From: Rhizobium herbae
GTDB taxonomy: Bacteria; Pseudomonadota; Alphaproteobacteria; Rhizobiales; Rhizobiaceae
Length of the DNA: 64,000 bases
Direction: 5' to 3'
NCBI RefSeq assembly: GCF_017873135.1
Contig: NZ_JAGGJV010000003.1
Location: forward strand, 434,001-498,000
Shown here: in pieces, positions 44,711 to 53,003 of the stretch
Numbering within the stretch: the stretch's first letter is position 1
How the letters are laid out: the number at the start of each line of letters is the position of its first letter
Program-made: the position numbers and the translations under genes
Notes under the pieces: generated by a model
The model's database searches: none
Told to the model about the DNA's origin: nothing
Seen by the model: the letters and a program-made list of their open reading frames with translations, nothing else

Positions 44711-46126
44711 TCACGCCTTGCGGCGCAGGGTAACGGCATAGAAACCGTCAAGACCGCCGGAAAAGCCATCCTGCGGCGGGATCATCGCCGGCGTGGTGCG
44801 GAACTCGCCAAGTGGAGTGATGGCATCCTCAAGCCCCGGCCAATCGGCCGGATCGATTGCCACGCGTTCGCAAGTGCCTTCGGCAAGAATGCGTTCGGTA
44901 ACGACTTCACCCTCCCGCTTGTCGAGCGAGCAATTGGAAAAGACGACGAGACCACCCGGCTTGACCAGGGTCAGCGCATGGCGCAGCAGCTTTTCCTGCA
45001 GCACGGCCAGTTTCTCGATATCCTCCGGCCCCTTGGTCCACAGGACATCCGGATGGCGGCGGATCGTGCCGGTCGAGGAGCAGGGTGCGTCGAGCAGGGC
45101 GGCATCGAACAGCGCGTCGGTGCGGAAATCGGCCATGTTGATTTCCTGCGTGGCCGCTTCTAGCCCCAGGCGGGCGAGATTGCCCTGAAGGCGCTTCAGG
45201 CGGCTGGCCGACTGGTCCAGCGCGGTAACATTGGCACCGGCCAGAATGAGTTGCGCCGTTTTCCCGCCCGGTGCGGCGCAGAGATCGACCACGCGCTTGC
45301 CTGTAAGGGAGCCGAAAAGCTTTGCGGGAAGGGCGGCGGCGGCATCCTGCACCCACCATTCGCCGTCCTCGAAACCTTCAAGCGTTGGAACCGCACCGGA
45401 AAACGCGGCGAGCCGGATGGAACCGGTCGGCAGCAGACGACCATTCAGGCGCTCCGCCCAGCCGTCGGCATCCGATTTTACGGTCAGGTCAATGGCCGCA
45501 GGCGTCAAAAGGGCATCGGCGATGCGCGCCGCCTCCTCCGCACCGTAATAACTGACCAATCGCTTATGGAACCAGGCGGGGATCGCCGGAATTTTTTTGC
45601 CGACAGTTTCGAGCAGATCCTGCTTTTCGCGGGAGAGGCGGCGAAGGACGGCATTGACGAGGCTGGCGAAGCGCTTGTTGCGCGGATCGATCTGCGCCTG
45701 CTCGACGGCGAGATCGACGGCGGAATGATCGGGAATATCGAGGTAGAGGATCTGCGCCGCGGCAACCGTCAGAACGTGATCAAGCGCGCGGGCGCCTTCC
45801 GGCAGCGGATTTTGCAGCAGGGACCCGATCATTGCCTCGATGCGCGGCAATTGCCGCAATGCCGAGTTCAATATCGCGCGAACGAGAGCGCGATCCGCTT
45901 CATTCAGCTCGCGATAGACGGGATTGCCATTGCCGGCATCCAGCATGCCGTCAAGCGACGTCTTGCGATCGACCACGGCCGCCAGCATCTTGGCCGCCGC
46001 CTGCCGGGCACGGATGCCGGGCTTGTCGCTGCGCTCGAAGGCCGGATTGTCCTGGCCTTGACCACGCGAACGGGCAGGGCGGCTATTTCGTTTCGGATGC
46101 GAAGCGGTTTCGTTTTCGTCAGACAT
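44711..46126 (-). CDS. rsmB: 16S rRNA (cytosine-C5)-methyltransferase RsmB-like
   Basis: A 471-residue protein with an N-terminal NusB-like RNA-binding domain (about residues 40-170) and a C-terminal Rossmann methyltransferase domain. SAM motif I reads VVDLCAAPGGKTAQL; the catalytic regions are DAPCSSTGTIRRHPDVLW and FSNCSLDKREGE with its nucleophilic Cys. RsmB methylates C967 of 16S rRNA in E. coli. The first 35 residues are a charged, disordered extension. ATG 46126 overlaps the htpX stop by one base (TAATG), so translation is coupled. Confidence 0.93.
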   Translation of the reverse strand: MSDENETASHPKRNSRPARSRGQGQDNPAFERSDKPGIRARQAAAKMLAAVVDRKTSLDGMLDAGNGNPVYRELNEADRALVRAILNSALRQLPRIEAMIGSLLQNPLPEGARALDHVLTVAAAQILYLDIPDHSAVDLAVEQAQIDPRNKRFASLVNAVLRRLSREKQDLLETVGKKIPAIPAWFHKRLVSYYGAEEAARIADALLTPAAIDLTVKSDADGWAERLNGRLLPTGSIRLAAFSGAVPTLEGFEDGEWWVQDAAAALPAKLFGSLTGKRVVDLCAAPGGKTAQLILAGANVTALDQSASRLKRLQGNLARLGLEAATQEINMADFRTDALFDAALLDAPCSSTGTIRRHPDVLWTKGPEDIEKLAVLQEKLLRHALTLVKPGGLVVFSNCSLDKREGEVVTERILAEGTCERVAIDPADWPGLEDAITPLGEFRTTPAMIPPQDGFSGGLDGFYAVTLRRKA

Positions 46127-47085
46127 TACGACCAGGGACCTTTCGGTGGTTGCGAACCACCGCGACCCCAGCCTGTCGGCGGCACGGAGCGCGATTTGCG
46201 CACCGGATTATCAGCCCTGACCGGCGGCGTCGAGACCGCCTGCATCTCGCGGGCCATCTGCTCCAACGCGGCGATGCGGTTTTCCGTGGCCGGATGGGTG
46301 GAAAACAGGTTATCCATGCGCTCGCCGGACAGCGGATTGATGATGAACATATGGGCGGTGGCCGGATTGCGCTCCGCCTCGGCATTCGGCACCTGATGGG
46401 CGAAATTCGATATCTTGGCGAGAGCCGAGGCCAGCGCCAGCGGCTTTCCACAGATCTCGGCGCCGCGCCGGTCGGCGGAATATTCCCGCGTCCGGCTGAT
46501 CGCCATCTGCACGATGGCGGCTGCGAGCGGCGCGACAATCATCGCCACGATCACGCCGACGAAGCCGAGCGGATTGTTGTTTTCACGGTTGCCGCCGAAG
46601 AAGAAGGCGAAGTTGCCAAGCATCGAGATGGCGCCGGCCAGCGTCGCCGTCAGGGTCATGGTCAGCGTGTCGCGGTTTTGCACATGCGCCAGTTCATGCG
46701 CCATGACGCCGGCGACCTCGTCATAGGAAAGAGCCTGCAGCAGCCCGGTGGAAGCGGCAACGGCGGCATTTTCAGGATTGCGGCCCGTCGCAAAGGCATT
46801 CGGCTGCGGATTGTCGATGACATAGACCTTCGGCATCGGCAGTCCGGCATTCCTGGCCATATCGCGGACAATGCCGTAATACTCAGGAGCGCTGCGCTCA
46901 TCGACCTCCTGGGCGCGGTACATGCGCAGCACCATGCTGTCGGAATTCCAGTAGGAAAAGAAATTCATCCCGGCAGCGATGACCAGCGCGATCATCATGC
47001 CGCCCTTGCCGCCGATCAGGAATCCGACCGCCATGAACAATGCGGTCATGAAGGCCAGAAGCATGGCGGTGCGCATCAGGTTCAT
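46126..47085 (-). CDS. htpX: zinc metalloprotease HtpX
   Basis: HtpX is an inner-membrane protease of the M48 family that helps degrade misfolded membrane proteins. The 319-residue protein has two N-terminal helices (about residues 7-24 and 28-46), the zinc motif HELAH at 130-134 with third ligand Glu201 in [11 protein letters not shown], and two more helices at about 145-195. The C-terminus is Pro/Gly-rich. It is the first gene of the htpX-rsmB-heparinase-purH block. Its promoter region, shared with the divergent DUF1674 gene, contains a parS-like sequence. Confidence 0.95.
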   Translation of the reverse strand: MNLMRTAMLLAFMTALFMAVGFLIGGKGGMMIALVIAAGMNFFSYWNSDSMVLRMYRAQEVDERSAPEYYGIVRDMARNAGLPMPKVYVIDNPQPNAFATGRNPENAAVAASTGLLQALSYDEVAGVMAHELAHVQNRDTLTMTLTATLAGAISMLGNFAFFFGGNRENNNPLGFVGVIVAMIVAPLAAAIVQMAISRTREYSADRRGAEICGKPLALASALAKISNFAHQVPNAEAERNPATAHMFIINPLSGERMDNLFSTHPATENRIAALEQMAREMQAVSTPPVRADNPVRKSRSVPPTGWGRGGSQPPKGPWS

Positions 47086-47109
47086 TGGTCAATCTCCATA
47101 ATTTGCCAA

Positions 47110-47125
47110 CGTTTCACGTGAATCA
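47110..47125. promoter_or_regulatory. parS-like site between htpX and the DUF1674 gene
   Basis: CGTTTCACGTGAATCA matches the parS consensus TGTTTCACGTGAAACA at 14 of 16 positions. It lies in the short divergent promoter region. Confidence 0.45.
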
Positions 47126-47201
47126 CGGTTTCGTTTGCACGCAGGTTTCCTATATGATGGGGAGATCAGGCGCTTTCTTCAACTTTTTCGCGGAAATTTG
47201 C

Positions 47202-47402
47202 ATGCAGAACGACAACGACAATCTGCCGGTTGAGCCGCGCAAGCCCCTCTCCCCGGCGGCGCAGCGCGCATTGGCGGAAGCCGAAGAGCGGCGGAAAGCG
47301 CAGCCGCCTCTCAACCTACCGGAAGAACTGGGCGGCCGCGGCGGCGCGGAACCGGCGAGGTTCGGCGATTGGGAGATTAACGGCCGGGCAATTGATTTCT
47401 AA
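47202..47402 (+). CDS. DUF1674 protein, succinate dehydrogenase assembly factor 4-like
   Basis: A 66-residue protein of the DUF1674/SDHAF4 family. The conserved C-terminal signature GGRGGAEPARFGDWEINGRA is complete. The mitochondrial homologue binds the flavinylated SdhA subunit and helps assemble succinate dehydrogenase; a similar role in the bacterium is inferred. The N-terminal half is charged and probably disordered. ATG 47202 starts the family's usual length. It is divergent from htpX. Confidence 0.9.
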   Translation: MQNDNDNLPVEPRKPLSPAAQRALAEAEERRKAQPPLNLPEELGGRGGAEPARFGDWEINGRAIDF

Positions 47403-47451
47403 GGAAATAATTCCTGTTTTTTTGCGCGAGCGGTTTATTCTTTTATACGTG

Positions 47452-47891
47452 ATGTTTCGCACTTTCCAGTTTCTCATTTCGGTGTTGACGACGCCATTCC
47501 TGGCTGTTGATGCCCAGGCGTCGGAATCCGGCAAGCGATTGGAAATCGCCGGGCCGGTGAGCGCCGAAATCATCCGTGTCATCGATGGAGATATGATCCT
47601 GGTCGCAGCCAGGCCATGGAAGTCTATGTGCGGCTGCGCGGGATCGATGTGCCGGAGCTGAAATCTTCTTGCGCAGCAAAGCGGAATGCCGGCCAGCAGG
47701 CACGCGCGGCGCTTACCAGCCTGACCAGCGATCAACGCGAAATCGAGCTGATGCACATTTCCGGCGACAAGTATTTCGGCAGGCCGATATCAGCCTTTCC
47801 GATGGACGGAATCCGGCTCAGGAAATGCTGTCGGCGGGGGTTATGTCAGCCCTATGACGGCGGTCGCAAGAGCTGCGTGGCTTCTTGGTAG
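47452..47891 (+). pseudogene. frameshifted thermonuclease (staphylococcal nuclease-like) pseudogene
   Basis: Pieces of a secreted SNase-type nuclease are spread over three frames. Frame one gives a signal peptide (MFRTFQFLISVLTTPFLAVDAQA) and AEIIRVIDGDMILV. Frame two, from about 47613, gives VRLRGIDVPELKSSCAAKRNAG through ISGDKYFGR, including the conserved Arg and Glu. A third frame, from about 47782, gives ADISLSDGRNPAQEMLSAG, after which a further shift returns to DGGRKSC. At least three frameshifts, plus Met in place of the usual Thr in DGDT, indicate decay. A sequencing artefact could account for one shift but hardly all. Confidence 0.78.
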
Positions 47892-48348
47892 TTTTTTCTC
47901 CGAGAGGTTTTGATTGATCTGCAATCGTCAACGAATCGCCAACTTTGCCTCAGCTACATCTTTTAAGCAGCGACTCAGTCACCGAATCAAAAACACATCC
48001 GCAAATCTCTATTTAGTTACTTCATACTACATATTGTGGTTTGTGCGCCAAACCATCAACAGGCGCATTATTCATTTAAGTATCTGAAAATAAACATTTA
48101 TTATGAGGATGTTCACGTTTGTTCCGAGATGGTTAAGACATAGGTGTTGACTCTTTTGGGGAGTCCTCACAGTAATTGAAGGGCAAACAAAGAAACCGCC
48201 ACCCCCGGCGAAGGAAAGTGACGGTTTCGAAGTTTGTATCCCGCCTTACTTGCGTCAGGCGCGGGACACGGAGTCTGTTACGTTTGTATTGAGTCAGAAA
48301 TTTCTGCCGTGGTCAAGCCTGACGTTTCTTGTGACAAAGGAACATAGC
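47892..48348. other. AT-rich intergenic patch with two hairpins
   Basis: This stretch is clearly lower in GC than the core genes. It holds a hairpin at 48192-48228 (GAAACCG with CGGTTTC, extended by CAC/GTG) and a smaller TCCCGC...GCGGGA stem at about 48238-48268. No coding region is seen. It may be a leader or remnant of acquired DNA upstream of the DUF1508 gene. Confidence 0.5.
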
Positions 48349-48558
48349 ATGGCATCTCGCACTTTTCCCTCGTACTGGATGTACAAGGATGGCCGCAATG
48401 AATGGCGTTGGACGTACGAAGCGTCGAACGGCGAAACAATCGCGGTTAGCAGCGAGGGATATATCAAACGCGCTGATTGCCAGCGCGGTATTGATATTAT
48501 GAAAGCATCAAAGGATAGTCCTGTTTGGCTTCCTGAGAGCCTCGTTAATGCTGCATAA
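48349..48558 (+). CDS. DUF1508 (YegP-like) small protein
   Basis: A 69-residue protein with one DUF1508 unit: YWMYKDGRNEWRWTYEASNG, then ETIAVSSEGYIKRADCQRGI. The family has a compact alpha/beta fold, is often present as tandem units (YegP has two), and its function is not established. ATG 48349 has AAAGGAA upstream at good spacing and a strong terminator follows, so this is an independent small transcription unit within the AT-rich patch. Its neighbours give no clue to its role. Confidence 0.85.
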   Translation: MASRTFPSYWMYKDGRNEWRWTYEASNGETIAVSSEGYIKRADCQRGIDIMKASKDSPVWLPESLVNAA

Positions 48559-48562
48559 AATG

Positions 48563-48596
48563 GTAGGGCCGGAGCTATGCTTCGGCCCTACTTTTT
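48563..48596 (+). terminator. Rho-independent terminator after the DUF1508 gene
   Basis: GTAGGGCCG and CGGCCCTAC form a perfect nine-pair stem with an 11-base loop followed by T5. It lies just past the stop codon, between this gene and the convergent acs gene. Confidence 0.88.
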
Positions 48597-48614
48597 AGCT
48601 AGCTTCGAGCGAAG

Positions 48615-50570
48615 TTAGCTACTTTTCCTGTTCTGCCTATTCGCGATCAGGTCGTCGACGACAGCCGGATCGGCAAGCGTCGAGGTGTCGCCGAGCGAGC
48701 CGAAATCGTCCTCGGCGATCTTGCGCAGGATACGGCGCATGATCTTGCCGGATCGGGTTTTCGGCAGGCCCGGAGCGAACTGGATCTTGTCGGGGGAGGC
48801 GATGGCGCCGATTTCCTTGCGGACATGGGCGATCAGTTCCTTGCGAAGCTCATCCGAGCCGGTCTGTCCGACCATCAGCGTCACGTAGCTGTAGATACCC
48901 TGCCCCTTGATATCGTGAGGATAACCGACGACGGCGGCTTCGGAGACCGAATCATGGCTGACCAGCGCCGATTCGACTTCCGCTGTGCCCATGCGGTGGC
49001 CGGAGACGTTCAACACGTCATCGACGCGGCCGGTGATCCAGTAATAGCCGTCTTCGTCGCGGCGGCAGCCGTCGCCGGTGAAATATTTGCCCTTGTAGGT
49101 GGCGAAATAGGTCTGGATGAACCGCTCGTGGTCGCCATAGACCGTGCGCATCTGGCCCGGCCAGCTGTCAACGATGCAGAGATTGCCGTCGGCGGCACCC
49201 TCCAGAAGCTTGCCTTCCGCATCGACCAATTGCGGCTGCACGCCGAAGAACGGACGGGTGGCCGAGCCCGGCTTCAGGGCGGTGGCGCCGGGCAGGGGGG
49301 TGATCAGGATGCCGCCGGTTTCCGTCTGCCACCAGGTGTCGACAACCGGGCAGCGGTCTTCGCCGACGATGTGATAGTACCATTCCCAGGCTTCCGGGTT
49401 GATCGGTTCGCCAACGGAACCGAGCGTGCGCAGCGATTTGCGCGACGAGCGGGTGACGAAGGCATCGCCCTGTCCCATCAGCGCGCGGATCGCCGTCGGC
49501 GCCGTGTAGAAGATGTTGACCTTGTGCTTGTCGACGACATCCCAGAGACGGCCGGCATCCGGATAGGTCGGCACGCCCTCGAACATCAGCGTCGTCGCGC
49601 CATTGGCGAGTGGTCCGTAGACGATATAGGAATGGCCCGTGACCCAGCCGACATCGGCGGTGCACCAGTAGATATCACCGTCATGATAGTCGAAGACATA
49701 TTGATGCGTCATCGAGGCATAAACGAGGTATCCGCCCGTCGTGTGCAGCACACCTTTCGGCTTGCCGGTCGAGCCGGACGTATAGAGGATGAACAGCGGA
49801 TCCTCCGCCTTCATCTTGGCCGGCGGACAATCCGCTTTCACCTCGGCGACAGCCTGATGGTACCAGATGTCGCGCTCGGCAAACCAGGCGATCTTGCCGC
49901 CGGTGCGGCGGACGACGACAACGGACTTGACCTCGACACCGCCGCGCTTGGCGATTTCGATTGCCTGGTCTGTATTGGCTTTCAGCGGGATCGGCTTGCC
50001 GCCGCGCAGGCCTTCATCCGACGTGATAACGAAGGTCGATTCACAATCGACGATACGGCCGGCGAGTGCGTCCGGCGAAAAGCCGCCGAAAACGATGGAA
50101 TGGACGGCGCCAATGCGAGAGCAGGCGAGCATCGCATAGGCCGCTTCCGGGATCATCGGCATATAGATGGTGACGCGGTCACCCTTCTTGACGCCGTTTG
50201 CCTTCAGCACATTGGCGAGGCGGCAGACATGCTCGTGGAGCTCGCGATAGGTGATCTTCTTGTCGTCATAGGGATTGTCGCCTTCCCAGATGATCGCCAC
50301 CTGATCGGCGCGCTTTTCCAGATGCCGGTCAATGCAATTGTAGGAGACGTTGGTGACACCATCCTCGAACCATTTGATCGATACCTTGCCTTCGAAGGAG
50401 GTGTTCTTGACCTTGGTATAGGGTGTGAACCAGTCGATGCGCTTGCCATGTTCGCCCCAGAAGGCCTCCGGATCCGCGACGCTCTGCTTGTACCATTTCT
50501 GATAGGTCGCGTTGTCGATCAGCGCGCGTTGCTTGGCCGGTTTCAGCACCGGATAGGTTTTCACGGACAT
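48615..50570 (-). CDS. acs: acetyl-CoA synthetase
   Basis: Acs activates acetate to acetyl-CoA through an acetyl-AMP intermediate. The 651-residue enzyme has the ATP-binding [11 protein letters not shown] at about 265, the acyl-pocket region with WWQTETGG, the hinge [13 protein letters not shown], and [11 protein letters not shown], whose Lys609 is at the same position as the regulatory acetylation site of Salmonella Acs. ATG 50570 follows GGGAGGAAA. No actP or kinase genes are adjacent. A second, shorter synthetase of the same superfamily lies 2.4 kb away. Confidence 0.96.
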   Translation of the reverse strand: MSVKTYPVLKPAKQRALIDNATYQKWYKQSVADPEAFWGEHGKRIDWFTPYTKVKNTSFEGKVSIKWFEDGVTNVSYNCIDRHLEKRADQVAIIWEGDNPYDDKKITYRELHEHVCRLANVLKANGVKKGDRVTIYMPMIPEAAYAMLACSRIGAVHSIVFGGFSPDALAGRIVDCESTFVITSDEGLRGGKPIPLKANTDQAIEIAKRGGVEVKSVVVVRRTGGKIAWFAERDIWYHQAVAEVKADCPPAKMKAEDPLFILYTSGSTGKPKGVLHTTGGYLVYASMTHQYVFDYHDGDIYWCTADVGWVTGHSYIVYGPLANGATTLMFEGVPTYPDAGRLWDVVDKHKVNIFYTAPTAIRALMGQGDAFVTRSSRKSLRTLGSVGEPINPEAWEWYYHIVGEDRCPVVDTWWQTETGGILITPLPGATALKPGSATRPFFGVQPQLVDAEGKLLEGAADGNLCIVDSWPGQMRTVYGDHERFIQTYFATYKGKYFTGDGCRRDEDGYYWITGRVDDVLNVSGHRMGTAEVESALVSHDSVSEAAVVGYPHDIKGQGIYSYVTLMVGQTGSDELRKELIAHVRKEIGAIASPDKIQFAPGLPKTRSGKIMRRILRKIAEDDFGSLGDTSTLADPAVVDDLIANRQNRKSS

Positions 50571-50804
50571 TCGAATTTCCTCCCTGCAAAGGCAGTTTCA
50601 GGCGACACAACTCCCCGTGTGCACCCGCTTCGGCCGCATACATATCAGGTCAAGACACGGCGTCCATTAGACAAAAGGTCATTTCTCGAAGAAGAATTGC
50701 ATTTCTGAGACGACGAGGGTATAGAGGCGCTAATTTCCCGGAAATTGAGTGGTTACACCCCACGGCCCGCGACACCGGCGCGGACGGACAGAAGGACTAT
50801 ATCC

Positions 50805-51503
50805 ATGGCTCAACAACTGCTTATGCCCAAAGCGACGGCCGTATGGCTTGTTGACAACACCGCCCTGTCGTTCGAACAGATCGCCACGTTCTGCAAGCTG
50901 CATCCGCTCGAAGTCAAGGCGATCGCCGACGGTGAATCGGCGCAGGGCATCAAGGGCCTCGACCCGATCGCCACCGGCCAGCTGTCGCGCGACGAAATCG
51001 CCCGCGCCGAAGGCAATCCGAACCATAAGCTGAAACTTTCCGAACCGAAGGTGCGCGTGCCGGACAGCAAGCGCAAAGGCCCACGCTATACCCCGGTTTC
51101 CAAACGGCAGGACCGCCCGAACGCCATCCTCTGGCTGGTGCGCAACCATGCGGAACTGAAGGATGCCCAGATCTCGCGTCTCGTCGGCACCACCAAGTCG
51201 ACGATCGAGCAGATCCGCGAGCGCACCCACTGGAATTCGACCAACTTGACGGCGATGGACCCAGTCACGCTCGGTCTCTGCACGCAGATCGATCTCGACC
51301 TTGAAGTCGAACGCGCTTCCAAGGGCCGGCCGCTGCCGACCGCCGCCGAACTCGGCGCGACGCTTGAAGCATCCAAGGAAACCGAAAAGCTGCCATTCTC
51401 CTACGAGCGGGAAGAAGAGAAGGAAATGGACGCCGACGCCGTTTTCGCCAAGCTCAAGTCGCTCAAGTCCGACCGCAAGGACGAGGACGACGACCAGTAT
51501 TGA
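50805..51503 (+). CDS. trcR: cell-cycle transcriptional regulator TrcR (DUF1013)
   Basis: A 232-residue alphaproteobacterial protein with two helix-turn-helix-like segments, one near residue 20 (TALSFEQIATFCKLHPLEVKAI) and one near 125 (LKDAQISRLVGTTKSTIEQIRERTHW). The family, formerly DUF1013, is now known as TrcR and is conserved as a DNA-binding protein linked to cell-cycle control. The C-terminus is strongly acidic. ATG 50805 has AGAAGGA upstream. It is divergent from acs, and a strong palindromic terminator follows. Confidence 0.9.
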   Translation: MAQQLLMPKATAVWLVDNTALSFEQIATFCKLHPLEVKAIADGESAQGIKGLDPIATGQLSRDEIARAEGNPNHKLKLSEPKVRVPDSKRKGPRYTPVSKRQDRPNAILWLVRNHAELKDAQISRLVGTTKSTIEQIRERTHWNSTNLTAMDPVTLGLCTQIDLDLEVERASKGRPLPTAAELGATLEASKETEKLPFSYEREEEKEMDADAVFAKLKSLKSDRKDEDDDQY

Positions 51504-51529
51504 TTGGAACGCAATGTTCCGAACGGAGA

Positions 51530-51558
51530 AACCCGGATCGATCGATCCGGGTTTTTTT
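51530..51558 (+). terminator. Rho-independent terminator after trcR
   Basis: A perfect 24-base palindrome (AACCCGGATCGA and its complement) is followed by T5 or more. It lies about 27 bases past the trcR stop. Confidence 0.9.
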
Positions 51559-51578
51559 GTGCCCTGCTTTTTGAGAAA

Positions 51579-51965
51579 TCAGTAGGCTGACCCCTCGCTG
51601 CCATCCAGCCGGTGTCGTTCCGTGCCCTTGAGCGGCGGGTTGAAGATGCTGACCAGGATCAGATCCTCGTCACGCCCACCGCGCAGATAGTGCTTGTCGT
51701 TCTTGTCGAGCACGTAAATATCGCCCGGCGCGATCGGAAAGACATTGCCGGCCATGTCCTCGACCTCTCCGGTGCCGGCGATGCAATAGCACGCCTCGAG
51801 ATGGTTGCGGTATTCGAGCAGCGATGTGGTGTTGGCCCGCACGATGGTGTGGCAGACCGTGAAACCCATGCCGTCGCGCTCGGTCAGCAAGCGGTGGCTG
51901 GTGCCGCTTCCCCATTCGACGTAATGGCTGGTTTCCTCAACCTGCTTCAGATTGCGGACGAACAT
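51579..51965 (-). CDS. ectC: solitary ectoine synthase-like cupin
   Basis: A 128-residue cupin that reads as EctC from end to end ([51 protein letters not shown]). EctC cyclises N-gamma-acetyl-diaminobutyrate to ectoine. The metal ligands known for EctC (Glu57, Tyr85, His93 in Paenibacillus lautus) fall here at Glu57, Tyr84 and His92. ectA, ectB and ectD are absent from the neighbourhood, so the substrate must come from elsewhere or be different. ATG 51965 has AAAGG eight bases upstream. A LysR-type gene is divergent, with a palindrome between. Confidence 0.88.
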   Translation of the reverse strand: MFVRNLKQVEETSHYVEWGSGTSHRLLTERDGMGFTVCHTIVRANTTSLLEYRNHLEACYCIAGTGEVEDMAGNVFPIAPGDIYVLDKNDKHYLRGGRDEDLILVSIFNPPLKGTERHRLDGSEGSAY

Positions 51966-52009
51966 CGGCGGCACCTTTCCTCAAGAAAAATTTGACATTG
52001 AAATCTGAC

Positions 52010-52026
52010 AGGGAAGGAATTTCCCT
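52010..52026. promoter_or_regulatory. candidate operator in the ectC/LysR divergent promoter
   Basis: AGGGAA-N5-TTCCCT is a 17-base inverted repeat placed between the divergent ectC-like and LysR genes, as is usual for LysR-type autoregulatory sites. It does not show the classical T-N11-A spacing exactly. Confidence 0.5.
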
Positions 52027-52104
52027 TCTGATAGCCTGTATCTCTTGCTTTTATGCTCGCGACAAATGATGCTTTCTCGTCGTTTTAATGAGGAAAACTT
52101 GCCT

Positions 52105-52986
52105 ATGCTGCCCTCGCTCAGCGCGCTGCGGGTCTTCGAGGCCGCCGCGCGCCTCAACAGCTTTTCACGCGCGGCCGACGAACTGCATGTCACGCATGCC
52201 GCAGTCAGCCATCAGATCCGGCTGCTGGAAGAGTGGTTCGGACGGCCGCTGTTTCTGCGGGAGAAGCGCAGCGTGCGCCTGGTGCCCGACGCTCTAGCGC
52301 TGGCGCAGACGCTTTCGGTGTCGCTGACGCGCATCGAAGCCGAGACGCGCGCCTTTCGCATGGCGGCGACCGGCGAACTCACCGTCGCCTGCATCGCCTC
52401 GATCGCGACGCGATGGCTCATTCCGGCACTTCCGGATTTTCTCAAGGCCAATCCGGACCTTAATGTCCGGGTCGTCTATGCGATGGCCGAGCAGCGTTTT
52501 CGCGAAGCGGATTGCGATGTGCTGGTCACGCTCGGGGAAGATCGGGGCGAGGGAAGGGAATGCACGAGGCTGTTTTCCCGCGCCAACCGCCCCGTTGCCA
52601 GCCCGAGTTATCTGGGACGGCAAGGCAGGCCGCAGACGCCGCACGAAATCGCGACCGCCGATCTGCTGCACGACGAAACACCGGACCGATGGCTGAACTG
52701 GTGCCGGAAGGCGGGCCTGCAGCCGGACGGACCTTTGCGCGGACCGGTTTTCCAGGACTTCAACCTGCTGGCGACCGCGGTTATCGCAGGCCACGGGATA
52801 GCCCTTTGTCCCACCGAGGTTTTCCGCCGCGAAATTGATAGCGGCGACCTGATCATTCTCTCCGAGATCGAAACGCTTGTTGATGAAGGCTATTTCCTGG
52901 TCACGGCCAAACCGGCAACTTTGCCTGTGCTTACATTCCGCGACTGGTTTTCAGCCGTCGCGCAATCTCCAAAGGACTCCGGCTAA
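52105..52986 (+). CDS. LysR-family transcriptional regulator (GcvA-like)
   Basis: A 293-residue regulator with an N-terminal winged helix-turn-helix (LPSLSALRVFEAAARLNSFSRAADELHVTHAAVSHQI) and a C-terminal substrate-binding domain from about residue 95. The sequence style matches the GcvA/AmpR branch. ATG 52105 has AGGAAAA upstream. Its gene is divergent from the ectC-like gene, so that gene is its most probable target; it converges with the prpE-type gene. The effector is unknown. Confidence 0.92.
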   Translation: MLPSLSALRVFEAAARLNSFSRAADELHVTHAAVSHQIRLLEEWFGRPLFLREKRSVRLVPDALALAQTLSVSLTRIEAETRAFRMAATGELTVACIASIATRWLIPALPDFLKANPDLNVRVVYAMAEQRFREADCDVLVTLGEDRGEGRECTRLFSRANRPVASPSYLGRQGRPQTPHEIATADLLHDETPDRWLNWCRKAGLQPDGPLRGPVFQDFNLLATAVIAGHGIALCPTEVFRREIDSGDLIILSEIETLVDEGYFLVTAKPATLPVLTFRDWFSAVAQSPKDSG

Positions 52987-53003
52987 AGACAGTTCCCGTC
53001 CGG

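Noticed and set aside
48825..50708. A 627-codon open frame on the plus strand opposite acs
   Set aside because: The composition is typical of antisense frames in this genome (Asp/His/Arg/Gly-rich), and acs on the other strand is complete.
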